Shown here piece by piece: positions 7,260 to 16,119 of a DNA stretch of 64,000 bases (the stretch's first letter is position 1; each line of letters starts with the position of its first letter). The notes beneath the pieces are model-generated. The model ran no database searches, was not told the DNA's origin, and saw only the letters and a program-made list of their open reading frames with translations. The DNA is from Bacillota bacterium (GTDB lineage Bacteria; Bacillota; Sulfobacillia; JACIYH01), in NCBI GenBank assembly GCA_030019365.1, contig JASEFA010000009.1:37674-101673 (forward strand), written 5' to 3'. The translations under genes and the position numbers were made by a program.

Positions 7260-8699
7260 AGCGTCCACGTAGCCGACCGTACCCGCTTCTCCCACCAGCA
7301 GCAGGCCTTCCTGCCCGGTGCCATCGGAATCAAAGAAGTGCACCGACCGCAACGCCTCGCCCATCTCCGGGAAGGCCAGCCGGCGCACCCGGTACAGGCC
7401 CGGTCGGAACCAGGCGGCCATGCCCCCCCGGGGAACCCACTCCAGGACCGCCACCTCTCCCGCCGGATCTACTCCCGCCAGGATTGCCCCCGACGATACC
7501 GCCGTCCCAGGGCGGAAGAGGGGAGCCGCCAGCTTGCGCCAGCGCAAACGCCCATCCCGTCCCTCACCCAGATACGACACTTGTTCCTGGCCCGCCCTCA
7601 CCGTCAGGTACACCGTGAGCCCTCTCTCCCCCTGGAACCCCGCCAGGTCGACGAGGTCGGGGTCGACGGACGCCCGGTATGGCGGCCCAGCCAGCTCCTC
7701 GGTATCAAGACCGCTGTGCTGCCAGGCCAGCAACCACAACCTGGCCTGGTATCCCTCCTGCTGCCGCATGGTTCCCGCGGCCAGGACTGTGCTCACGCCC
7801 GAGCCTCCCGGCAACGCCGCGAGGCGACGTATGGGGCCGGGCAGGCTGACGGCGGCCGGTTGCCCGTTCAGCCGCAGGGCACCGGTGCCATCGACCCACA
7901 GGGCCTGCGGGGTCTCGTCGCCTGGGAGCAGCACGAGAGAACCCGATCCTCCGGCTGCCGGGAGGAGGTTCTCCCCGCCCACCAGCGACCCTTCCACATA
8001 GCGCCAAACCCTGCCCGTGCCCGTCACCACCACGGCCTGCCCCGAGACCGCACCCGCATAAGCCAGCGGCTCGGCCAGCCGTACCTCCTGCACGTCGGGT
8101 GCCGCCGCCAGGCCGGCGGGGCGGGCCAACCCCCCCATCTGGACGGTGCCCGCGGCCGCATTCTCCTGGGCGGTGGTTGAGCCCAGCACGGGCACGCGGC
8201 GCACCCGGGCGGGAGCGGCCTTGGCGCTGTACCACCCTCCCTCGGGCGTACGGTCCGACGCCGTCACCTGACCCGCTCCCCCGGGCGTCGGGGCGGAGCC
8301 CGCCCCGGGCACCGCGGCCGGGCGGGAGGCGCCTCCCGCCTGAACTTCACTACCCTCTCCGGGAGCGCGCGCAGACATGAGCAGGCCCCGTGCCCCGGGG
8401 ACCTCCTCGACCACTGGAGGCACCTGCGCGCGCAGGTCGATCACCACGCCCCCCATCATGATGAGCACCATCGCCGCCACCGCCGCCAGGCGGAGGGCGT
8501 ACACCACCCGACGCCGGCTCTCCCGGGCCAGGACCTGGGGCACCCGGGCCAGCACTCGCCGTCGCATGCTGACGTCGAACACCAGGTCCGGCGGGATCAG
8601 CCCCTCGGCCCACGCCGGCATGGTTCGGAGCAGTTGCTCACAGGAACCAGTGTCCGGACTCTTAACTCTACCCGGTCTTCGGCCCCGCTCCCTGGTCAT
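7239..8699 (-). CDS. Membrane anti-sigma-like protein with large extracytoplasmic domain
   Basis: 486 residues: a short basic cytoplasmic segment (about 1-67), one transmembrane helix (about 68-88, YALRLAAVAAMVLIMMGGVV), a low-complexity linker, then about 300 residues of beta-rich repeats such as LARPAGLAAAPDVQEVRLAE and VWRYVEGSLVGG that look like propeller or sensor repeats. Its ATG overlaps the sigma gene stop (ATGA), the standard arrangement of a sigma factor with its anti-sigma. I do not see the HxxxCxxC zinc motif of classic anti-sigma domains, so the sigma-binding role is inferred from topology and coupling. The 3' end is duplicated just downstream. Confidence 0.7.
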   Translation of the reverse strand: MTRERGRRPGRVKSPDTGSCEQLLRTMPAWAEGLIPPDLVFDVSMRRRVLARVPQVLARESRRRVVYALRLAAVAAMVLIMMGGVVIDLRAQVPPVVEEVPGARGLLMSARAPGEGSEVQAGGASRPAAVPGAGSAPTPGGAGQVTASDRTPEGGWYSAKAAPARVRRVPVLGSTTAQENAAAGTVQMGGLARPAGLAAAPDVQEVRLAEPLAYAGAVSGQAVVVTGTGRVWRYVEGSLVGGENLLPAAGGSGSLVLLPGDETPQALWVDGTGALRLNGQPAAVSLPGPIRRLAALPGGSGVSTVLAAGTMRQQEGYQARLWLLAWQHSGLDTEELAGPPYRASVDPDLVDLAGFQGERGLTVYLTVRAGQEQVSYLGEGRDGRLRWRKLAAPLFRPGTAVSSGAILAGVDPAGEVAVLEWVPRGGMAAWFRPGLYRVRRLAFPEMGEALRSVHFFDSDGTGQEGLLLVGEAGTVGYVDASLVSRR

Positions 8700-9271
8700 G
8701 AGGTCCAGCCCTCTTTCTCTAACAGGGTCTTCAGCATGAGCCTGGCCCGGTGTAACCTGGATCTCACCGTAGCGGGCACCACGCCCGTGGCCCGCGCGAT
8801 CTCTATCGTGTCGTAACCGCTCCAGTAGTGCAGCATCACCACGTCCCTGTACACCGGCGGCAATCTCCTCACCATGGAGAGCATCCTCTGCTCCTCTACC
8901 CGCCGCCACCCTCCCTCCCCATCGTCCCCCGGCGTGGCCGGAAGGGGATCGGCCACCAGCATGGTACGACCGGCGGCTCGTTGCCGGTCCCGGCACAGGT
9001 TAAGGCAGATGCGCCCCAACCATACGCCCAGCTGACACTCTCCCCGGAACTGGCTCCCCTTCGCCAGAGCCCGCAGGAAGGTTTCCTGAGCCACGTCCTC
9101 CGACTCGTGGCGATCTCCCAGGGTGAGGTAGGCGAGGCGGAGGATGTAGTCACCGTACTTCTGCATGGCCTGCTCCAGGGCCCGGCCCGGGTCGGAACGG
9201 TAGACCCGGAGCCACTCTGCGGCTTCGGGCACCACACCTCGACCCGATGCCGGTATGTCGGTTCCACTCAT
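8696..9271 (-). CDS. ECF-type RNA polymerase sigma factor
   Basis: 191-residue sigma-70 family protein of the ECF group. Region 2 is at about 30-95 (LRLAYLTLGDRHESEDVAQETF, then a WLGRICLNLCRD segment) and region 4 helix-turn-helix at about 140-185 (YDTIEIARATGVVPATVRSRLHRAR). It would direct RNA polymerase to a small stress or envelope regulon under control of the coupled membrane protein. ATG 9271 is chosen: it has GGGG upstream and removes a 74-residue Arg/Cys-rich extension that does not resemble the family. The 276-base region upstream (9272-9547) holds a GCTTGC-GTT-GCAAGC inverted repeat (9289-9303) but no clear promoter. Confidence 0.88.
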   Translation of the reverse strand: MSGTDIPASGRGVVPEAAEWLRVYRSDPGRALEQAMQKYGDYILRLAYLTLGDRHESEDVAQETFLRALAKGSQFRGECQLGVWLGRICLNLCRDRQRAAGRTMLVADPLPATPGDDGEGGWRRVEEQRMLSMVRRLPPVYRDVVMLHYWSGYDTIEIARATGVVPATVRSRLHRARLMLKTLLEKEGWTS

Positions 9272-9547
9272 ATGACGCCCCACGTCCCGCTTGCGTTGCA
9301 AGCCCGATGTCGACCGAATCCGCCAGCCTAAGCAATTCTGCTCCGACGGTCGTGTTTCCTCTGCAACGTTTGCCGGGCCTGACCCGTCTGTAGAGCGGGT
9401 GGCAGGCAGGCCGGCTACCGGGAAGCAGTCCGCCCCGCACGCCCGAGTCTGGAGGGTCGGGACCTGACGCCCGCAAGAGAGGCGCGGCCGCACCGGAGGA
9501 AATACCAGCGCCCCGCCATCCTTCCGGTGCGATTCGCGCCTTCTTGC

Positions 9548-10996
9548 TCAGGACTTGCCCGGCGAACCGGCCAGGTGCCCTCGCAGGTAGAAGCGAGGGT
9601 TCAAGCTGCACCTGACGCCGCGGGCGATCCGCCACACGTGGGAGAGGGACACTCGCCCCGCCGCCAGATTCCGGAAGAGGATCATGACGTTGGGGACCAG
9701 GTACCAGCCCGAACGCACCGCCGTCCGGTAGAGGGACGTAAACTCCCGGTAGAACTCCTCCAGCTTGAGACGGGTGGGAACCACGCTGTGGAACAGGTCA
9801 TAGAGCTCGTAGTTGCTGGTGGTGAGCCGGTCCCTCCATTTGCGGTACAGATCCGTCCCCGGCAACGGGGTGAGCACGGCGATGGAGGGTGCTGAAATCC
9901 GGTATCTGCGCAGGAAAGAGCGCAGCTTCTCGAACTGGCGCCTGGTGTACTCGGGATCCACGATGAACGACGGCGTGACCGCTATGCCCAGCCGCCGCAG
10001 CAAGTCCAGGGCCCGCACGTTGTTCTCCACCGTGTTCCCCTTGTTGAGCGCCTGCAACTCCTCGTCATCCACCTTCTCGATCCCGATGAACACGCGGTAC
10101 AGGCCCACTTCCTTCCACAGGCGCAAGAGGTCCGGGTGCTTGACCACGGTGTCGCTGCGGGCCTGAATGGTGTAACGATGGCGGATGCGGTTCTGGCGCA
10201 GCTCCCGGGCGATGGCCTCCGCCCGCGGCACGCTGAGAAGGAAGTTGTCGTCGGTGATAAGGACGTACTCCTCCCGCACTCCGTCGAGCTCCTCTGCCAC
10301 CCGCACCGGGCTCTTCACCCGTACCGTCCCCCCATAGAACTTCCACACCGAACAGAAGGTGCACCGGTGGGGACACCCGCGGGCGGTTTCCACGGAGGCC
10401 ATGGGAGCTTGCAGCCCCAGGTAGTACTGACGGCGGTACCGGGCGGCCAGGTGCCGGGCAACCGGAGGCAGCTCGTCCAGGGCCGCGGGCGTCCGGGCAC
10501 CCGTTGCCACCTGCCCCGACCGGGTGTTGAGCACCAGGCCGGGCACATCCCGCAGGCAGCCGCCCCCGGCCACCGTGTCAACCAGCTCCCGTGCGGTAAT
10601 CTCACCCTCCCCCACCACCACCGCATCCACCTCGGGAACGGCGAAATCCTCCGGGGACAGGGAGGCGTGATGGCCGCCGACGAAAACAAAGCATTCCGGC
10701 CGTCGTTCCTTGACCCGCCGCGCCAGCGCGCGGGTGCGGTAGACGTCCATCGTGAACCCGCAGCCTATCCCGCACATCCCGGGCTCGAATTCGGCCAGCG
10801 CGTGCTCGAGGTCGCGCGGCACCAGAAGATCGAGAAGCATCACCTCGTGAGGAGGACCGGGCCGCGGGTCGAGCAGCGCGCCCCCCACCGCTTCCAGGCC
10901 CAGGGGCTCCACCACGGCAGTGCCGCCGAAGCCCACGCCTCCTTTGGGGCGGGGCTGAACCAACAGAACTCTCGCCACCTGCACCACCCCTCCCAT
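9548..10996 (-). CDS. B12-binding domain radical SAM protein
   Basis: 482 residues. The N-terminal ~145 residues fit a cobalamin-binding Rossmann domain (VLLVQPRPKGG, GGHHASLSPEDF), followed by a radical SAM barrel with CPHRCTFC (C207, C211, C214), which would hold the [4Fe-4S]-SAM cluster, and further family features (TDDNFLLS, GIEKVDDEELQALNKG). The C-terminal ~100 residues are helical. Members perform methylations or ring rearrangements on lipids, hopanoids, antibiotics or tetrapyrroles; the substrate cannot be told. The ATG at 10996 is itself part of a GGGAGG site, so one of the following GTG codons (10987-10978) may be the real start. Confidence 0.88.
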   Translation of the reverse strand: MGGVVQVARVLLVQPRPKGGVGFGGTAVVEPLGLEAVGGALLDPRPGPPHEVMLLDLLVPRDLEHALAEFEPGMCGIGCGFTMDVYRTRALARRVKERRPECFVFVGGHHASLSPEDFAVPEVDAVVVGEGEITARELVDTVAGGGCLRDVPGLVLNTRSGQVATGARTPAALDELPPVARHLAARYRRQYYLGLQAPMASVETARGCPHRCTFCSVWKFYGGTVRVKSPVRVAEELDGVREEYVLITDDNFLLSVPRAEAIARELRQNRIRHRYTIQARSDTVVKHPDLLRLWKEVGLYRVFIGIEKVDDEELQALNKGNTVENNVRALDLLRRLGIAVTPSFIVDPEYTRRQFEKLRSFLRRYRISAPSIAVLTPLPGTDLYRKWRDRLTTSNYELYDLFHSVVPTRLKLEEFYREFTSLYRTAVRSGWYLVPNVMILFRNLAAGRVSLSHVWRIARGVRCSLNPRFYLRGHLAGSPGKS

Positions 10997-11111
10997 ATCT
11001 TGCGCCCCAAAGCCAGCCCACCCGACCGTCCCCGCTGCCGGGATCGTCCTCGGTGGCCAGGATCGTCCTCAATGCCGGGGTCGTCCCCGGCGGCTGCCAG
11101 CGCCGCACCAG

Positions 11112-13856
11112 CTAGCCGCAACGGGAGTACCCGCAGAAGTGGCACACCAGGCAGCCGCTTTCGTGGGTGAGATGGCCGCCGCACTCGGGACAGGCACCCA
11201 TGTGGTTGTCCACAGGATCCAGGGTCACTGCCACCGCGTCGCTCGGGCCCGGATTGCCGCCTCCCACCCCGCCGGGCACGTCCTCGGCGGCGGCGTCCTC
11301 ACGGGCGCCATCCTCCCGGGCGGAAGCTTCGCCACCGGCACTTGCACGGGCGGCAGCCTCGCGGCCGGCGGCCTTCCGCTTCAAATAGCGTTCCAGGACG
11401 ATGCCGATGGCATCCGGGCAGGAGAGCACCATCCCCCCGCCTTCCAGCCAGGCGGGAGACGGGCAACGGATTCCTCGCAGTTCCTTCACGATGGACTCGG
11501 GCCGCACCCCCGACCGCAGGGCCAGCGAAATGAGCCGGGCCACCGCCTCGGACTGGGACGCCGCACACCCGCCCGACTTGCCCATCGAGGCAAACACCTC
11601 GCACAGGCCGTAGTCGTCCTCGTTGATGGTCACATAGAGGTTCCCGCAACCCGTCTTGATGCGCTCAGTCGCGCCCCGAGTCACCGCCGGTCGCGCCCGC
11701 GGCGTGATGCCGTTCGGGCCGCCCGCGGTGGCCGCGGCCGCCACCCGCGGGCCGGCTCCCCCGCCCTCAGCCACCGGCGGCTCGCCCGCACCCGCGGATG
11801 CGGACTCACCCACACTCGGGCCGCCACCTGCGCTGCCCGCGGGTCCCGCGACCCCCTCGCGGCGCCCCTCCTCCCCGGCAGGGCCTGGTACTGCCCTTTT
11901 CTTCAACGCCCCCACGTTCAGCACCTGCTCCTCCCGGCTGCGATCGCGATAGATGGTCACACCCTTGCACCCCAGCTCATAGGCCAGGAAATACACCTTC
12001 GCCACATCCTCGCAGGTGGCCTGGTTGGGCATGTTCACCGTCTTGGAGACGGCATTGTCTGTATGGGCCTGGAAAGCGGCCTGCATGCGGATGTGCCACT
12101 CCGGGTCGACCTCGAGGGCGGTCACGAAAACCCGCTGCCAGCGCTCGGGGACCTCGGGCAGGCCCCGCACCGACCCGCGCTCCGCCACCACCCGCATCAG
12201 CTCCGGGGTGCGGAACCCCTCCCTCTGGGCCACCTCCTCGAAGAGGGGGTTCACCTCCACGAGTTGCCGTCCCTCCAGCACCTTGCGGAAGAAAGCCAGG
12301 GCAAAGAGGGGCTCGATGCCCGACGAGCAGCCGGCGATGATGCTGACGGTCCCCGTGGGGGCGATGGTGGTGAGAGTAGCGTTGCGCACCGGGGGCCCGT
12401 CCCGGAACACGCTGCGGCCGAAGTTGGGGAATGCCCCCCGCTCCCCGGCCAGCTCCCGGGTCGCCTCCAGGGCCTGCCCGCGGATGAACCCCATCACCTC
12501 GTCGGCCAGCCGCAGAGCCTCCTCGGAGTGGTAGGAGATGCCCAGCTTGATGAGCATGTCCGCCCAGCCCATCACCCCCAACCCGATCTTCCGGTTGCCG
12601 TGCGCCATAACCTCGATTTCCGGCAGGGGGTACCTGTTGGCGTCTATGATGTTGTCCAGACAACGGACACCCAGACGGCTGAGCCGGGCCAGCTCTTCCC
12701 AATCGATGGCTTCCCGGGCGTGCGCCAACCCGGGCCCCGGTCCCCCGCTGGAATCGCAATCAGGCCTTACAACCTGAGAAAGGTTGATAGAACCGAGGCA
12801 ACACGCCTCGTGCGGTAGCAGGGGCTGTTCGCCGCAGGGATTGGTACTCTCGATTTCACCCAATTCTGGCGTGGGGTTATCCCGGTTCAGGCGATCGAGG
12901 AATACGATGCCGGGCTCGCCGTTCCGCCAGGCGCCCTCCACTATGCGGTCGAACACCTGGCGCGCCCGCAGGCGCCCCACCGCCTTACCCGTGCGGGGGT
13001 TGATCAGGTCGTACTCGGCATCCTCCTTCACCCCCCGCATGAACTCCTCGGTGATGCCCACGGAGATGTTGAAGTTGGTGATGTCGGCGTTGTCCTGCTT
13101 GCTGGTGATGAACTCCAGGATGTCGGGGTGATCCACCCGCAGGATACCCATGTTCGCCCCCCGGCGCGTGCCTCCTTGCTTGATGGCCTCGGTGGCCGCG
13201 TTGAACACGCGCATGAAGGAGACCGGTCCGGACGCCACGCCTCCCGTGGTACGCACCACGTCGTTCTTGGGACGCAGGCGCGAGAAGCTCATCCCGGTGC
13301 CGCCGCCGGACTGGTGGATGAGGGCGGCGTGCTTGATACTCTCGAAGATGCCCGCCAGGGAGTCCTCCACCGGCAGCACGAAACAGGCGGATAGCTGGCT
13401 CAGCTCCCGGCCCGCGTTCATGAGGGTGGGGGAATTGAACATGAACTGCTTCTCCGTCATGGCCTGGTAAAGCTCATCCTGGAAGGACCGGATGCGGGTG
13501 CTTTCCCGCTCCATCACCCGGACCAGTTCATCGAAGGATACTCTCATGTGCCCGTGAGCGTCCAGCCATATGTAAGCCCGCTGCAGCATCTCCCAGTCCC
13601 AGCGGGTAAGACCCTCGACGGCCCCGACCCGCTCCGGGCGTGCCTGGGCATCGGGGGCCGGCTCGGCGTGGGGTGCCTGGGTCCCCGCGGGATCGTAAGC
13701 GTCCGGCAGATAGAGGCCTTCCACCAGGGAGATGTTCCGCGCCACGCGTCGGAACAGTTGCGCGGGTGTCTCCACCACTTTCCCCTGCTCATCTTTGGCC
13801 AGATACCTCTTGCGCAGCACCACCAGCGCGTTCTCACTGAACCCCAGCTCGGCCAC
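11112..13856 (-). CDS. nrdJ: Adenosylcobalamin-dependent (class II) ribonucleotide reductase
   Basis: 914-residue enzyme making deoxyribonucleotides without oxygen. Seen: LMNAGRELSQLSACFVLPV (substrate-site Cys), active-site NPCGEQPLLPHEACCLGSINL (Asn, Cys and Glu of the radical chain), a TSCPD-type domain (about 729-800, TGCGNLYVTI), and a C-terminal zinc-ribbon CPECGGHL...CHFCGYSRCG. Two Ala/Gly/Pro-rich insertions, about 650-728 and 825-877, split the conserved blocks and are unusual. GTG 13856 sits five bases after a GGGGGAG site. It lies 15 bases downstream of nrdR in the same operon. The requirement for B12 matches the neighbouring cobalamin-binding radical SAM protein. Confidence 0.95.
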   Translation of the reverse strand: MAELGFSENALVVLRKRYLAKDEQGKVVETPAQLFRRVARNISLVEGLYLPDAYDPAGTQAPHAEPAPDAQARPERVGAVEGLTRWDWEMLQRAYIWLDAHGHMRVSFDELVRVMERESTRIRSFQDELYQAMTEKQFMFNSPTLMNAGRELSQLSACFVLPVEDSLAGIFESIKHAALIHQSGGGTGMSFSRLRPKNDVVRTTGGVASGPVSFMRVFNAATEAIKQGGTRRGANMGILRVDHPDILEFITSKQDNADITNFNISVGITEEFMRGVKEDAEYDLINPRTGKAVGRLRARQVFDRIVEGAWRNGEPGIVFLDRLNRDNPTPELGEIESTNPCGEQPLLPHEACCLGSINLSQVVRPDCDSSGGPGPGLAHAREAIDWEELARLSRLGVRCLDNIIDANRYPLPEIEVMAHGNRKIGLGVMGWADMLIKLGISYHSEEALRLADEVMGFIRGQALEATRELAGERGAFPNFGRSVFRDGPPVRNATLTTIAPTGTVSIIAGCSSGIEPLFALAFFRKVLEGRQLVEVNPLFEEVAQREGFRTPELMRVVAERGSVRGLPEVPERWQRVFVTALEVDPEWHIRMQAAFQAHTDNAVSKTVNMPNQATCEDVAKVYFLAYELGCKGVTIYRDRSREEQVLNVGALKKRAVPGPAGEEGRREGVAGPAGSAGGGPSVGESASAGAGEPPVAEGGGAGPRVAAAATAGGPNGITPRARPAVTRGATERIKTGCGNLYVTINEDDYGLCEVFASMGKSGGCAASQSEAVARLISLALRSGVRPESIVKELRGIRCPSPAWLEGGGMVLSCPDAIGIVLERYLKRKAAGREAAARASAGGEASAREDGAREDAAAEDVPGGVGGGNPGPSDAVAVTLDPVDNHMGACPECGGHLTHESGCLVCHFCGYSRCG

Positions 13857-13871
13857 TCCCTCTCCCCCTCT

Positions 13872-14366
13872 CTAGCCTGACGTGGTTGCGGCGGGCCCGC
13901 CTCTGCGACCTTCCCGCTCGCGCAGCAGGCGCTGTACCTCTTCGGCAAACCGCCTCAGATCGGCGAACTGCCTGTACACCGACGCAAAGCGCACGTAGGC
14001 CACCTCATCCAGTTCCCGCAGGTGCTCCATGACCATCTCACCGATGAGGCGCGACTCCACCTCCCGCTCTCCCCGCGAGCGCAGTTCCTTCTCTATCTCC
14101 CGCACCACCTGGTGCAGCCGCTCGGAATGCACCGGCCTCTTCTCGCACGCCTTAAGCAGCCCCCCCAGAATCTTGGCGGGGTCGAACTGCTCCCGCCGCC
14201 CATCCTTCTTCACCACCACCAGAGGAAGCTCGTCCACCTTCTCATAGGTCGTAAACCGACGCTGGCAACTCTCACACTCGCGTCGCCTGCGGATAACCGC
14301 ACCGTCCTCCGTTGGACGCGAGTCGAGAACCCTGCTCTCGGGGAACCCGCAATACGGGCACTTCAC
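13872..14366 (-). CDS. nrdR: Transcriptional repressor NrdR
   Basis: 164-residue zinc-ribbon and ATP-cone repressor of ribonucleotide reductase genes. The N-terminal ribbon is seen as [10 protein letters not shown] and [11 protein letters not shown] (residues 2-34), followed by the ATP-cone (about 49-139), which senses ATP/dATP. GTG 14366 is the family start and has GGGGTGAGG upstream; a further upstream start would add eight residues. First gene of the nrdR-nrdJ unit, so it probably autoregulates through the inverted repeat within the promoter. Confidence 0.95.
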   Translation of the reverse strand: MKCPYCGFPESRVLDSRPTEDGAVIRRRRECESCQRRFTTYEKVDELPLVVVKKDGRREQFDPAKILGGLLKACEKRPVHSERLHQVVREIEKELRSRGEREVESRLIGEMVMEHLRELDEVAYVRFASVYRQFADLRRFAEEVQRLLREREGRRGGPAATTSG

Positions 14367-14492
14367 ACCCTCACCCCGCCCTACCACCACCTACCCCCGA
14401 CGGCTCCGCCGGGCAACAGCCATGCACGACCCCGCCGGGCAGCACGCCCAGGGCGTACTGAAGTTTCACCCACATCTTGGCCTGGCGTCGCT

Positions 14493-14520
14493 ATTATACC
14501 ACCATATGTGGGGGATGCAA
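14493..14520 (-). promoter_or_regulatory. nrdR-nrdJ promoter with inverted repeat in the spacer
   Basis: On the minus strand: TTGCAT (14515-14520), 16-base spacer, perfect TATAAT (14493-14498). The spacer contains CCAC-ATATG-GTGG (14499-14511), an inverted repeat reminiscent of, but shorter than, the 16-base NrdR box. A repressor bound there would block RNA polymerase. Confidence 0.55.
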
Positions 14521-14582
14521 GTCCCTGCAAGCCTAACCTGGGGTCGTCAGCGGGGAGGCAGCCGGTCCACACTCCCTCTTGC

Positions 14583-14948
14583 TCACCTTGCCTCCCCCGG
14601 GCTCGGCGTCGAGATGCACCCCCACAGCACCCAGTGTCTGCGCCCGCCCGCCCGATCCAGATACAGCCGGAATCGCATGCCGTCTTCCGTCTCCACCTCG
14701 TAACAGGTGCGGTGTCGCCTCTGGTACCACTTCTTCCGGCTCGGGGCAGCCGTCCCGAAGCCGTAATCGTCCCATCGCGCCACTACCGCCTTCACCCGGT
14801 ATGTGCGATCCCCCCAGGTGAAGCTCACGGGCCTCTTCCAGCCAGCCTCCTGGACCCAATCTACTTGAACGGTCCTGCCGATGAATTCCATCAAGGCACC
14901 GATCCCGTCCCCCGCCCATCCCGCTGACGATCTCTCTGCTCGCCCCAT
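14583..14948 (-). CDS. DUF6504 family protein
   Basis: Small beta-rich protein of about 100-121 residues. The segment beginning MEFIGRTVQVDW and continuing with FTWGDRTYRVKAVVARWDD and KWYQRRHRTCYEVETEDG resembles the DUF6504 family, which has no assigned function. The outer ATG at 14948 has no ribosome site; family N-termini fit the ATG at 14891 better (103 codons), so the first 19 residues are doubtful. Encoded between the nrdR promoter and the winged-helix/endonuclease gene, same strand. Confidence 0.6.
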   Translation of the reverse strand: MGRAERSSAGWAGDGIGALMEFIGRTVQVDWVQEAGWKRPVSFTWGDRTYRVKAVVARWDDYGFGTAAPSRKKWYQRRHRTCYEVETEDGMRFRLYLDRAGGRRHWVLWGCISTPSPGEAR

Positions 14949-14969
14949 GATATCATGGCGCCGCCCGTA

Positions 14970-15722
14970 TCAGCCACGGCCACTAATCTTCCGCTGATAG
15001 GCTGTGCTGAGCCGGGTGAGAAACACAAGCCGGGGGTCATCTCGGGGCACCTCGCGCAGAGGAAGAAGGCCTTCGATCTTGCGGCCGATACCATCGTAGC
15101 TCAGGTCTTCGGGGTGGACGATGACCACCTTGATGCCACGCTCCTGGCTCAGGGCTCTCTTGGTGGCGTCCCGCACCATCGCCTGCCTGGCCCTGTCCAC
15201 ATCGGGATACTTCTCCGTGGGGCCGTAGTGCTGGCTCCCGTTGAACTCGAAGGCCACTCCGCAAAAGTACCACCTGTCGAACTCCAGGTTCTCTCCGGAC
15301 TGCGGGTTCTCGAGGAAACCCGGGCGGACATTGTCGGCGTAATCCTTCGAGGCGACCCGCAGGCTGAGCCACTCCTTCATGAGGGCCTCTCCCTTGAAGT
15401 CGGCCGACTCAAGGTGCCTCTTCATTTCGGCCAACTCGGCCTCCATCCGTTCCCGATCCACGTCGTGAAGAACGTACGCTGTTTGCCGGCCGGAACGCAC
15501 GTACTGGAACTCCAACCAGCCCCGGTCGGCCAGCACCCGCAGGTAGCCACGCATGGTGGTCGGGCTGCGCACCCCCACCGCCTTCATGAGGTCCCGACGT
15601 TTGAGCGAACAACGCCCGCTGCCATTCTCGCAGTACGTGGCCAGCACCAGGTACGTCAACTTCACCTCGGCAGGCAGAGAAGGGTCGCGCACAAGGCCCA
15701 CAGGCACTCGAACACGGATCAC
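14970..15722 (-). CDS. Winged-helix protein with Vsr/DUF559-like endonuclease-fold C-terminus
   Basis: 250 residues. The N-terminus (about 10-85) looks like a winged helix: LTYLVLATYCENGSG, SLKRRDLMKAVGV, TTMRGYLRVLADRGW. A charged helix follows (about 90-125). The C-terminus has a PD-(D/E)XK-like pattern: FDRWYFCGVAFEFNGSQHYG (E159, N161, Q164, H165) then DATKRALSQERGIKVVIVHP, as in Vsr or DUF559 nucleases where a beta strand ends in an acidic residue followed by Gly-x-x-His. Start GTG 15722 has GGGAGG at good spacing; longer frames upstream run through a tandem repeat and are rejected. Function unknown. Operator-like palindromes lie 250-440 bases upstream. Confidence 0.65.
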   Translation of the reverse strand: MIRVRVPVGLVRDPSLPAEVKLTYLVLATYCENGSGRCSLKRRDLMKAVGVRSPTTMRGYLRVLADRGWLEFQYVRSGRQTAYVLHDVDRERMEAELAEMKRHLESADFKGEALMKEWLSLRVASKDYADNVRPGFLENPQSGENLEFDRWYFCGVAFEFNGSQHYGPTEKYPDVDRARQAMVRDATKRALSQERGIKVVIVHPEDLSYDGIGRKIEGLLPLREVPRDDPRLVFLTRLSTAYQRKISGRG

Positions 15723-15846
15723 GAAGCCACACCTCCCTTCCCACGATTCGGCGCCCGCCGCTGCATTCCTCCCATAATTTGGGTCTGCTCTGCATCGTCC
15801 TGTCGGTTCCTGCGGGGCTCCGTGAAGCCGCCAGCCTGGTGACGCG

Positions 15847-15949
15847 AGCACCCGCAGCACACCATCCGGGCAGCACCGGGGGAGCACCCGCAGCACACCA
15901 TCCGGGCAGCACCGGGGGAGTGCCCGCAGCACACCGCCGGGGGCAGCAC
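15847..15949. repeat. 36-bp tandem repeat, two perfect copies and one degenerate
   Basis: Units 15847-15882 and 15883-15918 are identical; a third, diverged copy continues to about 15949. The stretch is rich in CAGCAC and CCGGG. It sits directly beside the first operator pair, between it and the winged-helix gene. Confidence 0.85.
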
Positions 15950-15973
15950 GACGGGGAACACGCGCAGCACACC

Positions 15974-16019
15974 GTCAGCCGACTGACCGTGATCGCCGTC
16001 GCACAGTCAGCCTGCTGAC
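15974..16019. promoter_or_regulatory. Operator pair A: two GTCAG-N4-CTGAC palindromes 32 bp apart
   Basis: Site 1 at 15974-15987 and site 2 at 16006-16019. Each is a perfect 5+5 inverted repeat with a four-base spacer. The start-to-start distance of 32 bases is about three helical turns, so a dimeric regulator would bind both on one face of the DNA. Confidence 0.65.
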
Positions 16020-16119
16020 AGTCACCTCCGCAAAGGCCGTTCTCGGTGATCTCCCTCTTAACATAATCCACCGAGAGCGGGCTTATGACTACCATCCGGC
16101 CCGGTCCACCAGCCACACT

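Noticed and set aside
11139..12818. 559-codon open frame on the plus strand
   Set aside because: Entirely antisense to nrdJ; a by-product of high GC content with no recognisable domain.
15723..15932. N-terminal extension of the winged-helix protein with RCCPDGVLRVL repeats
   Set aside because: It is only the translation of the 36-bp tandem repeat; a good ribosome site precedes GTG 15722.
15847..15949. CRISPR-like array
   Set aside because: The units are directly tandem with no spacers between them.
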